A stretch of 64,000 nt of DNA from Bradyrhizobium sp. CCBAU 51627 (GCF_028128765.1 NZ_LBJG01000017.1:105502-169501), one strand, 5' to 3'; shown: positions 1 to 10,898, numbered from the stretch's first letter. A program made the numbers and translations. The notes: generated from the letters alone by a model not told the origin.

Positions 1-920
<920 letters not shown>

Positions 921-985
921 CTATTAGTTCATCCTTTAGCGCGCCCGGTGGGCTCTCCTCAGGAGGTTCTGCTGCGAGCCCTGTG

Positions 986-1300
986 TCAGGCGGCTTTCTT
1001 CTTCGAGAACACCTCGGTGAGAACGCCCATAATGTCGCTCTCCTTCATGATTAACAGGTCTTGCCCATCGATCTTGACTTCGGTGCCGGACCACTTGCCA
1101 AACAGCACTCGGTCACCGACTTCGATGTCGATCGGAATCTGCTTGCCGCTATCATCGCGGCCGCCCGGGCCAACTGCAATGACCTCGCCCTGCGATGGCT
1201 TTTCCTTCGCTGTGTCCGGAATGATGATGCCGCCTGCGGTCTTCTCTTCGGCGTCGATGCGCTTAACCACGACGCGGTCGTGAAGCGGTCGGAATTTCAT
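986..1300 (-). CDS. groES: Co-chaperonin GroES, 10 kDa subunit
   Basis: This is the heptameric lid of the GroEL chamber. The protein is 104 residues, normal for the family, starting [16 protein letters not shown], with the mobile loop ([18 protein letters not shown]) and the [18 protein letters not shown] core. An in-frame ATG 60 bp upstream exists, but the start chosen here has an AGGAG ribosome site eight bases before it and matches the family N-terminus. It heads the operon with groEL. A -24/-12 promoter lies about 57-71 bp upstream of the start and a TGT-N10-ACA element about 105 bp beyond that, so expression is probably NifA- and RpoN-dependent. Confidence 0.97.
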   Translation of the reverse strand: MKFRPLHDRVVVKRIDAEEKTAGGIIIPDTAKEKPSQGEVIAVGPGGRDDSGKQIPIDIEVGDRVLFGKWSGTEVKIDGQDLLIMKESDIMGVLTEVFSKKKAA

Positions 1301-1356
1301 AGAGGTCTCCTGATTGAACAAGTTGGCGTTAGGCACAATGTGACCAGCAGCCTGTA

Positions 1357-1371
1357 GCAAGAGTCAGGCCA
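1357..1371 (-). promoter_or_regulatory. Sigma-54 (-24/-12) promoter for groESL
   Basis: On the minus strand the sequence reads TGGC-CTGACTC-TTGCT, matching the TGGC-N7-TTGCW spacing of RpoN promoters with invariant GG and GC ten bases apart. It sits 57 bp upstream of groES with a matching upstream activator site. Confidence 0.8.
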
Positions 1372-1475
1372 GAAATGCGCTGAGCGATCTATCCTTCCAG
1401 TTCTGCTGAAGCATTGACCGGACTGCGTGTGTGTTTGTCCGGAAGCAAACGTGCTGAGGTGCACGGCCGCCCGAC

Positions 1476-1491
1476 TGTCGTGAAATTGACA
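1476..1491. promoter_or_regulatory. NifA upstream activator sequence (TGT-N10-ACA) for groESL
   Basis: A perfect TGT-N10-ACA (N10 is CGTGAAATTG) lies about 105 bp upstream of the groES -24/-12 element, within the usual enhancer distance for NifA. Confidence 0.75.
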
Positions 1492-2341
1492 TTGCGTTTC
1501 TTCGAAACACCTGCATCAGTCCTTGGGATACTTCAACATTGCTCGGTTGGCGTTGCACCTATCGAAACGCCGCCGGTCGAAGACGGTGTCGGGATTGCAC
1601 ATGATGACCTGACGGCACGATCTAGCAGCTGGGGCCGGCGCAGCGTGCAGTCCACGAGTATTATCGAAGAGCGGCTCGTCAAATCTGTCGTAGTCGTGTA
1701 TGCGAAGAAGTTTGCAACGATCTCGAAAAATCGAGAGCTGTTTCTTGTAAGACGCGGCATGCTCCTAGCCAGGTCACCATCGTAACGAATGATGGGCGTC
1801 CAGCCGCGGCGCGGCGCTCAAAGCCTATTGAATTGAGCCTGGTTATCCTAGCGCCACGGCATTTTATGAAATTTGAACATGCCGCGAAAGCAGGATCGCG
1901 CCTAGCAACGCGTGGGCCGGTGCTTTCACCGACTTCGTTTCCTCACCGACGATTCCGAGGAAGGGATCGCCGGGAGCTACCGTCAGCCAATCTGAGAAGG
2001 TGGCCGTCAGTCGGCAGAGCACATTTTCGCACCACTCGTCATCGAGCGAAGTGGCTGTTGCTCTGCACGAGGGGCACTCTGATCGGCACGCGCCAGAAAA
2101 CATATCCGACAGGTGACGCTCGGACGAAGGCGTTCTTTCGGCAATTCGAAAAAATAGGACGACGATCTGGCTCACCGAGGCCGCATTTTTCCGACGATAA
2201 GTTCGAGAATTGCATCGCGAGCTGTTCGACAGGCCCTCCGTTTGATGTCGATGGCATCCAAACAGCTGTCGTGGATCAAGGGATGCTGGCGCAAATATGA
2301 GCTTTATACCTTGATATACGTTGTGCAGCGGCTTCTGACGT
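1492..2341. other. Intergenic region without a convincing gene
   Basis: Several short open frames on both strands overlap one another, are rich in Arg and Ser, and lack ribosome sites or recognisable motifs. Apart from the groESL control sites just before it, I see no supported feature. Confidence 0.5.
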
Positions 2342-3046
2342 GTGATCGGCTTCGAAGTCGAAAATCATCCGATCTCCGCGCACCATGGAAGAGCAGCTGT
2401 GTCATCCGTAGAAGTACATCAGCACATCGTCTCACTTCTTCAGAAGCCGAATCCGGTCATCCTGGATATTGGCTGCAATGATGGGACAGATACGAAAAAG
2501 TTTCTCGAGCTGTGCCCGCAACCCAGGCTCTACTGCTTTGAGCCGGACCCCCGAGCGATCGCGCGCTTCAAGAGGAAGCTCGGTCCATCCCTCGATAAGG
2601 TGAAGCTGCTTGAAATCGCCATCAGTGATCGAAACGGGACGATCGACTTCCATCCGAGCAATGCAGATGGGGATGCCAAGGATTGGGACTTATCCGGTTC
2701 AATACGCCGGCCAAAGAATCATCTTACCGAGTATGATTGGGTCCGGTTTGATCACCCTGTCTCGGTTGAAACACGGCGGCTGGACGACTGGTGCAGCGAA
2801 GCCAACGTGGACGCAGTCGATTTCATCTGGATGGACGTTCAGGGAGCCGAAGCCGACGTTATCGCCGGCGGAATGCGGACCTTGAGCAATACGCGCTTCA
2901 TCTACACCGAGTATAGTGACCGCGAGCTCTACGAAGGGCAGTTAACCCTCCAAGGCATTCTCAACTTATTGCCATCATTTGAAGTGGCGGCTCACTATCC
3001 GCGCGCGGTGGAAGGTGATGTATTGCTCAAGAATACGCGCCTCTAG
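2342..3046 (+). CDS. noeI: FkbM-family SAM-dependent methyltransferase (NoeI-like)
   Basis: This is predicted to be a cytosolic O-methyltransferase using S-adenosylmethionine. The SAM-binding motif I is VILDIGCNDGTDTKKFLE (about residues 39-56), followed by the acidic strand LYCFEPDP and the family stretch VDFIWMDVQGAEADVIAGG (about 155-173) typical of FkbM enzymes. The length, 234 residues, suits the family. The start is a GTG; a second in-frame GTG 57 bp downstream is possible, and neither has a strong ribosome site. NoeI 2-O-methylates the fucose on Bradyrhizobium Nod factors; assignment to NoeI rests on family, size and position next to groESL, so the fold is secure but the exact substrate is not. 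Confidence 0.7.
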   Translation: MIGFEVENHPISAHHGRAAVSSVEVHQHIVSLLQKPNPVILDIGCNDGTDTKKFLELCPQPRLYCFEPDPRAIARFKRKLGPSLDKVKLLEIAISDRNGTIDFHPSNADGDAKDWDLSGSIRRPKNHLTEYDWVRFDHPVSVETRRLDDWCSEANVDAVDFIWMDVQGAEADVIAGGMRTLSNTRFIYTEYSDRELYEGQLTLQGILNLLPSFEVAAHYPRAVEGDVLLKNTRL

Positions 3047-3787
3047 CAGCTACTCATATCGAGCGTCTCATTAACCGAAGGCTTGACCAGCGGACTCTAT
3101 GATGGTCGCAGCTGCAGAGCGGTGATCGTCAAGGCGAGCGGCCATCGCCAGCCGGACAGCCAGTGCGCAGGGTTGGCATCGGGCCGGCGTGCACGTCGGC
3201 CGCTCCACCGGGGGCGGCCAGCGCCATGGCAGTCCTCGGGTCCACGCGGTCCCGAGCGGCAGGCCGTGGTGCTGCCGCTGCGATCGAACGGGCGATGTAG
3301 CAGGGCGGCGCGCGCTCGTGGCGCCGCTATGTCGGTTCCGCTCTAGCGACAGTCGCTACGATCTAATGTTGATCACGCCGAACCTGATCGCGCGACTTCA
3401 CCGGCGCAGCCCGAGCCGGTCCAGCTTGCCGATATCGCTCGATCGCAACGGCAGAGGGCTGGCTGTATTGGTGGCCGACATGGATCTCTTCAGCTGCAGG
3501 ATAGCCGGTTGGCCGATGCGCGACCTCATGCGGGCCGCAGCGTCTCTTCCGCGCCGTCGATGCTGATCCGCCAGCAGCGGCCAAGGGCCGAATTGATCCA
3601 TTAATTCCGATCGGCGGTGTACAGTACGCTTCACATCAATGTCGCACGGCCGTTGCCAGCGCGCTGGCGTGCCGCATCGATGAGCGCAAGGGTGAGTGCT
3701 AGGATAGTGCGCAATGCAGAGCGTCTTCCGTACCGTGCGCCCCAAGCGGCAAGTAGGCAGCGGGTGGGAATCGAGCCGCGCGCGCGG
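3047..3787. other. Intergenic region, no supported gene
   Basis: This GC-rich stretch holds overlapping short frames on both strands with no motif, ribosome site or family resemblance I recognise. It may be decayed sequence. Confidence 0.45.
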
Positions 3788-4024
3788 TCATTTGCAAAGT
3801 GCGTGAGTTGAACCGCGAGTCGTTGCGCAGAAGTTCAGGTGGATCCCGGTCGGCACGTCAATGATCGGGGCAGGCTGTAGAGGCTTATAAAGGCTCGCTA
3901 TGTTTGGACAACGAACCTGGTGCTCCAGGATAAGAAGTGGAATCGTTTTGAAGGGGGAGAGCCCAAAGCTGTCTTTGTTCACATTGAAATAAGGCGCCAA
4001 GTCCTCAGCGGAAGACCACATCAT
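3788..4024 (-). CDS. Possible small hypothetical protein downstream of the monooxygenase
   Basis: An open frame of 78 residues begins MMWSSAEDLAPYFNVNKDSF, 42 bp downstream of the acyl-CoA-dehydrogenase-like gene on the same strand. Its amino-acid composition is more protein-like than the Arg/Ser-rich shadow frames around it. No clear ribosome site precedes it and I recognise no domain. It could be the tail of a decayed gene. No function is proposed. Confidence 0.28.
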   Translation of the reverse strand: MMWSSAEDLAPYFNVNKDSFGLSPFKTIPLLILEHQVRCPNIASLYKPLQPAPIIDVPTGIHLNFCATTRGSTHALCK

Positions 4025-4066
4025 GACGCCGGGCGTGGCGTGTGGCTTGCCCGTGCGTGCCCCACT

Positions 4067-5233
4067 TCATGGAAAGCCCGGCTGTATTGCAGTGCCGAGC
4101 AGAGCGCGGCCAGCGCTCTGAAGCGTTCCCTCGTTTAAAGCTGCGTGCTGGGCAACCACGAAGCTGTCGCACATGGCGCGTGCTAGATTGCTGGTGGTAT
4201 AGAGCGCCTCAGTTCCAGAAATACCGCTCGCAATCCTGCAGACCTCAGCGCCCTGCCGCGCGGCGTTCGTCGCGGCGAGCCGCATCAGCATCGTGGTGCT
4301 CAGATTTACCTCACCCGTGAGCGCTTGCTTCCACAGCTCCTCCGTGGCCTCGTAAAAGAAGGAACGAGCGGAACGTAGCATGGCTTCGGCTTTGGCGATC
4401 TCAAGCTGGACATAGCCGCGCTCAGCCATCACAGGCGCTCCAGTGATCGAGGCGCGGCTTCCGGCCATGGCGATCACCTCGTCGATTGCGGAACGTGCAA
4501 TCCCGATGCCCACAATCGCATGTGCCTGCGCGGCAAAAGCCACGGATGGATAACTATAGATCGGCCCATCAAGTGTCGCCGGACCACCGCGAATCAAGGT
4601 CCATTCCTCTGGCACAATGACGTCGCTGACAACAACGTCGTGGCTTCCAGTGCCTTGTAGTCCGATGACGTCCCAATTGGGCCGGATTGTTACCTTCTCG
4701 GCCGGAATCACCGCTACGCGCGGGAGGTCTCCGGTCGGATCGCCTTCCACTGTGATACCAACTCCTATCAAATCCGCCCCCGGCGAGCCGCTAGCGAATG
4801 GCCACACTCCGTTCACGACAAATCCATCGGTGCATCGTTTGGCGGGCTGGAGCGGGAAAAGCGCGCCCGCCAACACGACGTCCGGCCCATTGGCGTACAC
4901 TTTTCGAAGCGTGTCGTCCGGAAGAGCAGCGAGGTAGCGAGCTCCATCCCCGAAGCTGGCGACCCAACCGGCCGATCCGTCGGCCTCGGAGATGCGCTCG
5001 ATCAGGCGACAAAAATCGGCTGGCGTTCGCTCCTCGCCGCCGAATCGCTTGGCCACCATAGCCCGATAGACGCCGACGCGCCTGAAGCCGTCGATGATCT
5101 CTTTTGGAATTTTCTGCGCTCGGCCAAACTCATTGCGACGCGCACGGATCTCGACGAGTAGCGGCGACAGATGAGCCCAGGTCGCAGCCGCAGCGCGGGT
5201 TTCGGGAGTTATCTTTTCTGGTGGTGCGTTCAT
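4067..5233 (-). CDS. Acyl-CoA dehydrogenase-fold flavin-dependent monooxygenase
   Basis: The protein is 388 residues with the acyl-CoA dehydrogenase fold. The N-terminal helical domain carries FRRVGVYRAMVAKRFGG and RISEADGSAGWVASFGDG, followed by the beta domain (GFVVNGVWPFASGSPGADL) and a C-terminal helical domain. The SAGW/SGSPGAD pattern is that of the HpaB/HsaA-type hydroxylases and the indole-3-acetate-degrading group rather than true beta-oxidation dehydrogenases, so a reduced-flavin monooxygenase acting on an aromatic compound is likelier. The start has an excellent GGAGG site seven bases upstream, favoured over an in-frame ATG 36 bp earlier. No partner flavin reductase is present in the window. 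The substrate is unknown. Confidence 0.8.
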   Translation of the reverse strand: MNAPPEKITPETRAAAATWAHLSPLLVEIRARRNEFGRAQKIPKEIIDGFRRVGVYRAMVAKRFGGEERTPADFCRLIERISEADGSAGWVASFGDGARYLAALPDDTLRKVYANGPDVVLAGALFPLQPAKRCTDGFVVNGVWPFASGSPGADLIGVGITVEGDPTGDLPRVAVIPAEKVTIRPNWDVIGLQGTGSHDVVVSDVIVPEEWTLIRGGPATLDGPIYSYPSVAFAAQAHAIVGIGIARSAIDEVIAMAGSRASITGAPVMAERGYVQLEIAKAEAMLRSARSFFYEATEELWKQALTGEVNLSTTMLMRLAATNAARQGAEVCRIASGISGTEALYTTSNLARAMCDSFVVAQHAALNEGTLQSAGRALLGTAIQPGFP

Positions 5234-5272
5234 AAAACGTCCTCCGTGTCTTGTGCCGATCATTACCACGCG

Positions 5273-5509
5273 TCATTCATACGCGCGTGACGAAGCCGCG
5301 TGATTTGATACCGGCTGGAGAGCATCCCCCGAATGCATGAGATTGCGCACGGTAAGTTCCCGGCTTAAGGGCGCGGAAGCCTGACCGACATATAGCTGTT
5401 GCCATTGGCGTTGAGGCTGGCTAGCAAAGCAGCCGATAGGCGGTGGCGACATCGATCCGTCTTTGCCGCACTGGGTCTCCGGCGTTTGATCGGGCGCATG
5501 CGGTGTCAT
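5273..5509 (-). CDS. Possible small hypothetical protein
   Basis: A 78-residue frame (MTPHAPDQTPETQCGKDGSM...) lies 39 bp upstream of the flavin monooxygenase on the same strand, with a GGAG site six bases before the ATG. It has no transmembrane segment or known motif. The position suggests it could be co-transcribed with the monooxygenase. It could equally be non-coding leader sequence; a longer upstream frame exists but has no ribosome site. Confidence 0.35.
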   Translation of the reverse strand: MTPHAPDQTPETQCGKDGSMSPPPIGCFASQPQRQWQQLYVGQASAPLSRELTVRNLMHSGDALQPVSNHAASSRAYE

Positions 5510-7178
5510 GTCTTCTCCACGGACGTGTGTCACACTTAGGACAAGCCGGGTCAGGTTTGGAATTCCCGAGTTGTGCTTGGGACGGCGGCAAGCCTGCGTC
5601 TTCTTTTCCATCTTCCCAGCAATCGACGTGCCATTAAGCATGTCTGCCGTCCCGGTCTGACTCGCGCGAGGCCACTCCGGCGTGCCGTGCCAGCGCATGC
5701 TCGTGTCTTCATGTCCACTTTCAGGCCCGAATGTCATGAACTCAACAACCAGCAAGCAAAACGACAGAGGCGGACCTCGAGCGCCGACCGGCTTCAATGT
5801 TTATGCTAAAATTGGGGCCCGCTCCGGTCTCCCGACGCTACAAAAGTCCAATTTTCTGTTCGTGCGACTGCGGGAGAGCGCTTGGTTAGAAGAGGACCTC
5901 CAGACGGCAGGTGTTCAACAACCGCACGGCGCTCGGGAGGTTGTAATTTCGCGATCAAGCCAGGTTCGAGGTGACTGCAAGAGTGCCCCGCACATGCAGC
6001 GAAGATGAAGCGCTTCGGACAGGTTTCGGAAGCTTTCGAGAGTCGCCAGCAACACACGAGCTGTCTACGTTCTGTCGTACCGGACGCAAGAAATTGGCGC
6101 AGATTCCCTGGCCGACCCTTTTGCGGCCGCTGGCGCCTCTTTCTTCGGCGGTTTTCCAATGCTTCCGATCTTGGCCGAGCTTGCCAAAGTCGCGCAGTAA
6201 CTATCCCCGCACGACGAGCGTTGCGACAGATCAGGCACCCTACGTTCCGAAGCTAGTGCTCTGTTTCGCACTAGCTAGTGCGCTGTTTCGCATTGAGCAA
6301 CCTTCCGGTTGAAGAGCCTGATTCCGGAAGCTCTCGGTTGCCAGACCATTTCCTACTGCAGACGCGGTGTGCGACGCTTAACTCATTGTTGCTGGCCCAC
6401 CGAATTCATCTAGGCGGATGGATCTAGCTCATTTGCCGAGTCCCGCAGGGACTAAGAACCTGAGAGTCGACCTCGTCATGGAGGACGGATAGTAGATTAT
6501 CCGAGTGGACGGTCGTGCGATCGCGTGGAATGTCAAGCAGAGCGTATGCGAAATCGTGGCGAAAACAGCCATGCCCTCAACGGCACCATCAATGTGGGCC
6601 GCATCCTTGGCGGCGAACGAGACGACCTAGCAAATGATTGATGAGCGGCTGACTTTTCGAGGTCGCGGTCTCCTAAATCGCTCAAGAAGGCATGTCCGGC
6701 ACTGATGCGGATAGCATGTTTCTTTACAGCGCCAGGGCGGCCAGTCGTGCTGGTGGTTCTATGTGATGTTCAGCCCTGGCTGAGCTTGGTAAAGCAGCAC
6801 CATGGACGGTTTGCCCGATCTGGGCTGAGAAGCTCTCGTAATCGTCGCGTGCTCTGGAGTTCAGAGGCCAATGCTTTTCATTGCGATCTGGTGACGGAAC
6901 CACCTCTGTTGGGTTGTCAACTCAATCTCGAGGCATGAATGACGTCGGACGCGCTACGGGCGTTTCTTGATGCGGGCCGCGCGTTGCCAACATGAGTGCG
7001 TAAAACAGGAGCAGAATTATGAGGCCACGCATACCGAAGGGCTTCCCGAGGCGATGAATGTTGTGGAGCGGATGGTATCCGGCGCATGTGTTGCAGACGA
7101 TGGACCAACCCAGCAGCGCAGAAGAGAAGTTCTGCAACAGACGGCCGATGATTTGCCGCGGGTGTGAAGGTGCAAGCC
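5510..7178. other. Long intergenic region without a supported gene
   Basis: About 1.7 kb containing only overlapping short frames, none with a motif or good ribosome site. It includes a 22-bp tandem repeat near 6252 and two loosely similar elements near 6020 and 6320 that share a GGAAGCTnTCG core. It looks like decayed or regulatory sequence. Confidence 0.5.
6252..6292. repeat. Short tandem repeat, two copies with 22-bp period
   Basis: A 19-bp unit (GCTAGTGCTCTGTTTCGCA) is repeated at 6274-6292 with one mismatch after a 3-bp spacer. It is not inside a gene. Confidence 0.7.
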
Positions 7179-7934
7179 TCAGCTCACAATATCGACCTTG
7201 CCGGTGGCGATCCGATACAGGCCCCCGACGACCTTCAGTCGGTTCTGTTCGACTGCAGCGTTCAGAATCGGGCCCGTCGATTTAAGTTTGTTGACATTAT
7301 CGATCACATTTTGCCGGGTTGCGTGAGCGAATGTGTCGCCGGCTTGCTGTAGAGATGCTTTCACTCCAGGAGCAAGTGCGGTGACCAGGGATGAAATGTG
7401 CCCCGGCGGCGGCTTATCTTGATGGAGAGACTTGATCGTGGCGTCGATCGCACCGCAATGATCGTGGCCGAGTACAAGGATCAGCGGCGTGTTCAGTACT
7501 GCGACCGCATATTCCATACTGGCGAGCGTATCATCATTGGCGAAGTTTCCGGCGACGCGGCAGACAAACAGATCACCTAGTCCGCTGTCGAAGACAAGTT
7601 CGGGCGCCACGCGAGAGTCGGCGCAGCTCAGAACCGCCGCATATGGATTTTGGCCCTCAACTAAGACCGGACGCTCGCGCCTGAAATCGTCGGCTCGTGA
7701 TGCGCCCTGGACAAAACGATCATTCCCCCTCAGCAGCCGCTTTAGGGCAGCATCTGGCGCCAGCAGGTTGTCTGGCTTGGGCGGGCCTTTTGCTTCCTTC
7801 GCATCGACAATGCTATTGCCGAACCGCAGGGAAACTGCCAAAGCAGCGAACACCAACAGCGACCGGCGCGAACGCGCTATCTTGGTTAAATGGTGCATGT
7901 TTGGAGAATGGGCTGCATGCATGTGTCGCCTCAT
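7179..7934 (-). CDS. Beta-class carbonic anhydrase, exported
   Basis: The enzyme interconverts CO2 and bicarbonate. Zinc and catalytic residues are seen in LSCADSR (Cys104, Asp106, Arg108) and GHDHCGA (His157, Cys160). The first 45 residues form a cleavable export signal with a twin-arginine-like RSRRSLLVFAALAV core, so the enzyme probably acts in the periplasm. At 251 residues the length is normal for a beta-class enzyme plus signal. The ATG overlaps the TGA of the upstream nuclease gene (ATGA), implying translational coupling. A periplasmic carbonic anhydrase could help handle CO2/bicarbonate in the nodule; that role is inference. Confidence 0.93.
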   Translation of the reverse strand: MRRHMHAAHSPNMHHLTKIARSRRSLLVFAALAVSLRFGNSIVDAKEAKGPPKPDNLLAPDAALKRLLRGNDRFVQGASRADDFRRERPVLVEGQNPYAAVLSCADSRVAPELVFDSGLGDLFVCRVAGNFANDDTLASMEYAVAVLNTPLILVLGHDHCGAIDATIKSLHQDKPPPGHISSLVTALAPGVKASLQQAGDTFAHATRQNVIDNVNKLKSTGPILNAAVEQNRLKVVGGLYRIATGKVDIVS

Positions 7935-8656
7935 CGCACGGCCTTACGCCACCCGGTGGCTTCGGCTTCCGCTTCGCTACAGAGCCAGCGTTCGCCGCGC
8001 TTCTTCGTCATGTCGATTTGTTCGTAACTGGGTTGCCCTGGCAGGTGATAAATGCGCTCGCCGGTGCGCCCGAGAGTGCCTTTTATCAGGCACTCGGGGG
8101 ACGGCGGTTCCGATAGCAGATCGGATCCGAGCAGGACTTCCTGAGCGTTGATCGGAATCAATGTCGCGCCGACGATAATCGTGCCCCTATTGCGGCGAGC
8201 CCAGTCCCAGGGGGCGATGAACGCCCCCGACCACAGCCCAGCATGGGCTGTGCTCGCCACCAACTCATAGACAGCGTACGTATGGCGAGATGCACCAGCC
8301 GATAGTGCCCAGCCCGAGCGTACCATCCAGGCGTTCACATTCTCGCCTTCGATGAAGCAGCTGCCGAGGGCTCGCCTGTACTCGTCGGCTCTTTGGGTAT
8401 GACAATCCCAGGTTCGCCCATTCGAATGCTTGATGAGCTCGTCGCGAGCAGCTACGCCGCACGGCCATCTCCGGCCCTGGGCGTCGAGGCAAATCTGGTC
8501 CGTCTCAGGAGCTTCGATGCCTGAGAGCCGAACGTTGGTGTGCTCGATCTCGATAGTATTGCCGTCGAGGATGCGCGGAACACCGCTGAGTGTCGCGGCG
8601 CAGACCGGAGATGTGATGAGAGCGAGCAATGCGCATATGATTCCGCGGTGCTTCAT
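7931..8656 (-). CDS. Secreted thermonuclease-like (SNase-fold) protein
   Basis: The protein is about 241 residues with a clear signal peptide (MKHRGIICALLALITSPVCA), followed by a staphylococcal-nuclease-type OB-fold: LDGNTIEIEHTNVRLSGIEAPETDQ, then EYRRALGSCF and GWALSAG. The catalytic-type Arg and acidic residues are in place. Four extra Cys residues suggest disulfides in the periplasm or outside. About 90 C-terminal residues beyond the fold are unassigned. An in-frame start 36 bp upstream would bury the signal peptide behind a charged tail, so the downstream ATG is chosen. It overlaps the carbonic anhydrase start by four bases. Confidence 0.82.
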   Translation of the reverse strand: MKHRGIICALLALITSPVCAATLSGVPRILDGNTIEIEHTNVRLSGIEAPETDQICLDAQGRRWPCGVAARDELIKHSNGRTWDCHTQRADEYRRALGSCFIEGENVNAWMVRSGWALSAGASRHTYAVYELVASTAHAGLWSGAFIAPWDWARRNRGTIIVGATLIPINAQEVLLGSDLLSEPPSPECLIKGTLGRTGERIYHLPGQPSYEQIDMTKKRGERWLCSEAEAEATGWRKAVR

Positions 8657-10097
8657 CCCGAGACTAACCTTTCGCTCCTGATCCATGTTCACGCACGATA
8701 CGGTGCCGATACATTCGACTGCCCGACCGAGTTATATCCGCTATCCGGCTGGCATTTTCGACGTGCTTTATGAGAGCTTCGCGAAGCTACGACCTGACGC
8801 TGCGTAAGGGTCAAGAGATTTCTTCCGCAGTGCGTGCGGCGGTATTCGAGCATCGACGGCTCTCTCACTGGGAGCGCCCTGTACCCTCTCGACCTGAGGA
8901 GAAGATCCGCATCGGGCCCCGCCGAACTCGCGGTGATGGACAAACCCGAGCGTCGGAATGTTGTCTTTGCAAAATTGCCGACTATGAAGCGTCGGCGCTC
9001 GCGGTGCAGTCAGGCGTGGAGGAGCAACCTTGCTGTGGTTGGTGACGACTTCGGATCGGCAAACTGGACGCTGCCGACCGTTCCGACTAGGACAATGAAA
9101 TTGCGCCCTAAGTCTTGACAGGAAAAAGATGTTCAAGAAGCTTCTGGTCTGAATCGCTCTGACCGGATTCAAAGGAAGACGCAATGGAGTTCAGCCTCAA
9201 CGCTCGCCGCGCAAATGAACCTTTCTTGTTTGAGAAAACCGCACAAATCCCGTGCCTTCTTACGCCCGAGATGATCGGTTATGGCAATCGCATTGGGGCT
9301 TTTGGCTCCTCCGCGCTGCACCATATTCGTTAAGCGCTACGTCTCAAACGGTTTTACAAGGACTGAATTATTTATGACTGAGGCCGCGCGACGGGCGGCC
9401 GCTCTTTGGTAGGGACGTTCCCCGCGATCTCAACGTGCTTACCCAGGAGCGCTGGCATTAGCGTGCGTTTGCTCCAGAAATTGTAAAGGCTGCGATATTG
9501 AGCCGCGGCTTTGCCGTAGACGCGCCGGAGAAGGGGAGGCGGCCCACGTGTTCGGATAATCGCGAGTACCATCCTGATGCAAATTCAGTGCGAGGCTTCA
9601 GTCTACAATACGCGTTGCGCATCACCGCACTCGGGGCGGATAGCTTCGGTGCGGTTGCCGACTCAAGCTGCGCATCATTCTTAAGCACCTCGCTGCACGA
9701 TTGGAATGACATGGTCGCGGCCGTTCGGGAAGTACCGGTCTCTTCCTGCGCGCTTGAAGTGGATGGCGCTTTCCCATGCGTCGAATCCGGATCTATGCGT
9801 GCAGACGAATGAGCGCGAGGAAAGCTAGGGGCCGAGCCAGTCTGGTCCTCGACGTTCTCGCGTACGGGCCCGGAGCTTCCCACCCTGCGCACTCGGAAAT
9901 GTGCAGGCGCTCAGCGGGCATGCCGGGGTCGCTACCGCTGCCCCGTTCGCGGTAACTTCCTCGTCGCTTTCGTCTCAGAGAAAGGGCAGCCGGACAGTTG
10001 CGGAGCCCTAAACAACAGAGCGGTATGTCTTGCAGTAGAGTCCGACGCGCCTGGCCATGGACGGGTGCGGCGCGATGTTGCGCTGCACGACCGTTTA
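8657..10097. other. Intergenic region, no supported gene
   Basis: About 1.4 kb of overlapping short frames. A small ATG frame at 9129 (MFKKLLV) with an upstream GGA-rich site stops after seven codons and may be the start of a decayed gene. Nothing else is convincing. Confidence 0.45.
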
Positions 10098-10898
10098 CTA
10101 AGGCCTTCGCTCTTCTAAGTCTTCCTCTTCCTTTGGCTCGGTGCGTTGGAACCAGGAGCCGGGAGGAAATTTCCCGATACGCTTGGCAAAGGAGGATTGT
10201 GGCTCCCAATCATGTCCTTCGGTCTTCTCGAAAGAGATGACCCCATTGTGTGTAAAATAACGTGGTCCTTGGATACTACAGTTCACAACGAGCAGAACGC
10301 GCCAAATATCTCCTTTCTCGGTCGGCTTGTCATTCCGCTTCGGTAGGTAGTCCACTCCAACAGGATCGACGATAGTGCAGCGGCCGTGCCGCAGAAGATC
10401 GCCGAGCCGGCCTTGCGGCGTAGTCACAAAGTTGAAGTTGGTCGGATCATGCAGAAAGCTAAGATTTGCGCCCCGTTCGCCATGTGCGACTTCAGTGGCG
10501 ATCAACGAGAGCGCCAGGGCGCGCCAGCCCAACTCCATCGGCTTCGCATACGTTGAGGCGAGTTCAATCGTACCGTCGGGCGCGACTTTCCAGGCGATAA
10601 CGGACTGTTCGTCTGATTTGTTGTCCCGGTGCCTGGTCCACGAAACGAAAACAAAGTCGTTTTGGCCAAGTTCAACAACGCCCCACATTTGAGGGACGAA
10701 CTGGGCCACCATCGAAACATTGGAGATGATTTGTTCTATCGTCTCACCATCTTGCGATCGCCAAGTTGACTTGAGTCGTTCGACAAGGGGGCTGTCGTTG
10801 GCGCGAATACTGTTGCTCATGGCAGCCGGCCAGGCGAGGCAGATTAGAAATCCGGCCAGGCAAAGCCATGGCGCTGGTCTTCCAGACATTCTCTTCAT
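10098..10898 (-). CDS. Exported protein of unknown function (possible nodulation-efficiency protein NfeC)
   Basis: The protein has 266 residues. The N-terminus MKRMSGRPAPWLCLAGFLICLAWPA is a signal peptide or membrane anchor; the rest is soluble, rich in beta-type segments, and ends in an acidic/basic tail (EPKEEEDLEERRP). I see no catalytic motif. A GAGG site precedes this ATG; earlier in-frame ATGs would precede the signal with a long charged segment. Its place between the nuclease/carbonic anhydrase pair and metE recalls my memory of where nfeC lies in the B. japonicum island, but I cannot verify the match, so no symbol is given. Confidence 0.7.
   Translation of the reverse strand: MKRMSGRPAPWLCLAGFLICLAWPAAMSNSIRANDSPLVERLKSTWRSQDGETIEQIISNVSMVAQFVPQMWGVVELGQNDFVFVSWTRHRDNKSDEQSVIAWKVAPDGTIELASTYAKPMELGWRALALSLIATEVAHGERGANLSFLHDPTNFNFVTTPQGRLGDLLRHGRCTIVDPVGVDYLPKRNDKPTEKGDIWRVLLVVNCSIQGPRYFTHNGVISFEKTEGHDWEPQSSFAKRIGKFPPGSWFQRTEPKEEEDLEERRP

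Noticed and set aside
6020..6345. Two GGAAGCTnTCG-containing elements resembling part of a type-III-secretion (tts) box
   Set aside because: Only the core TCGAAAGCT-like portion matches in one copy; the rest of the tts box is absent and no effector gene follows.
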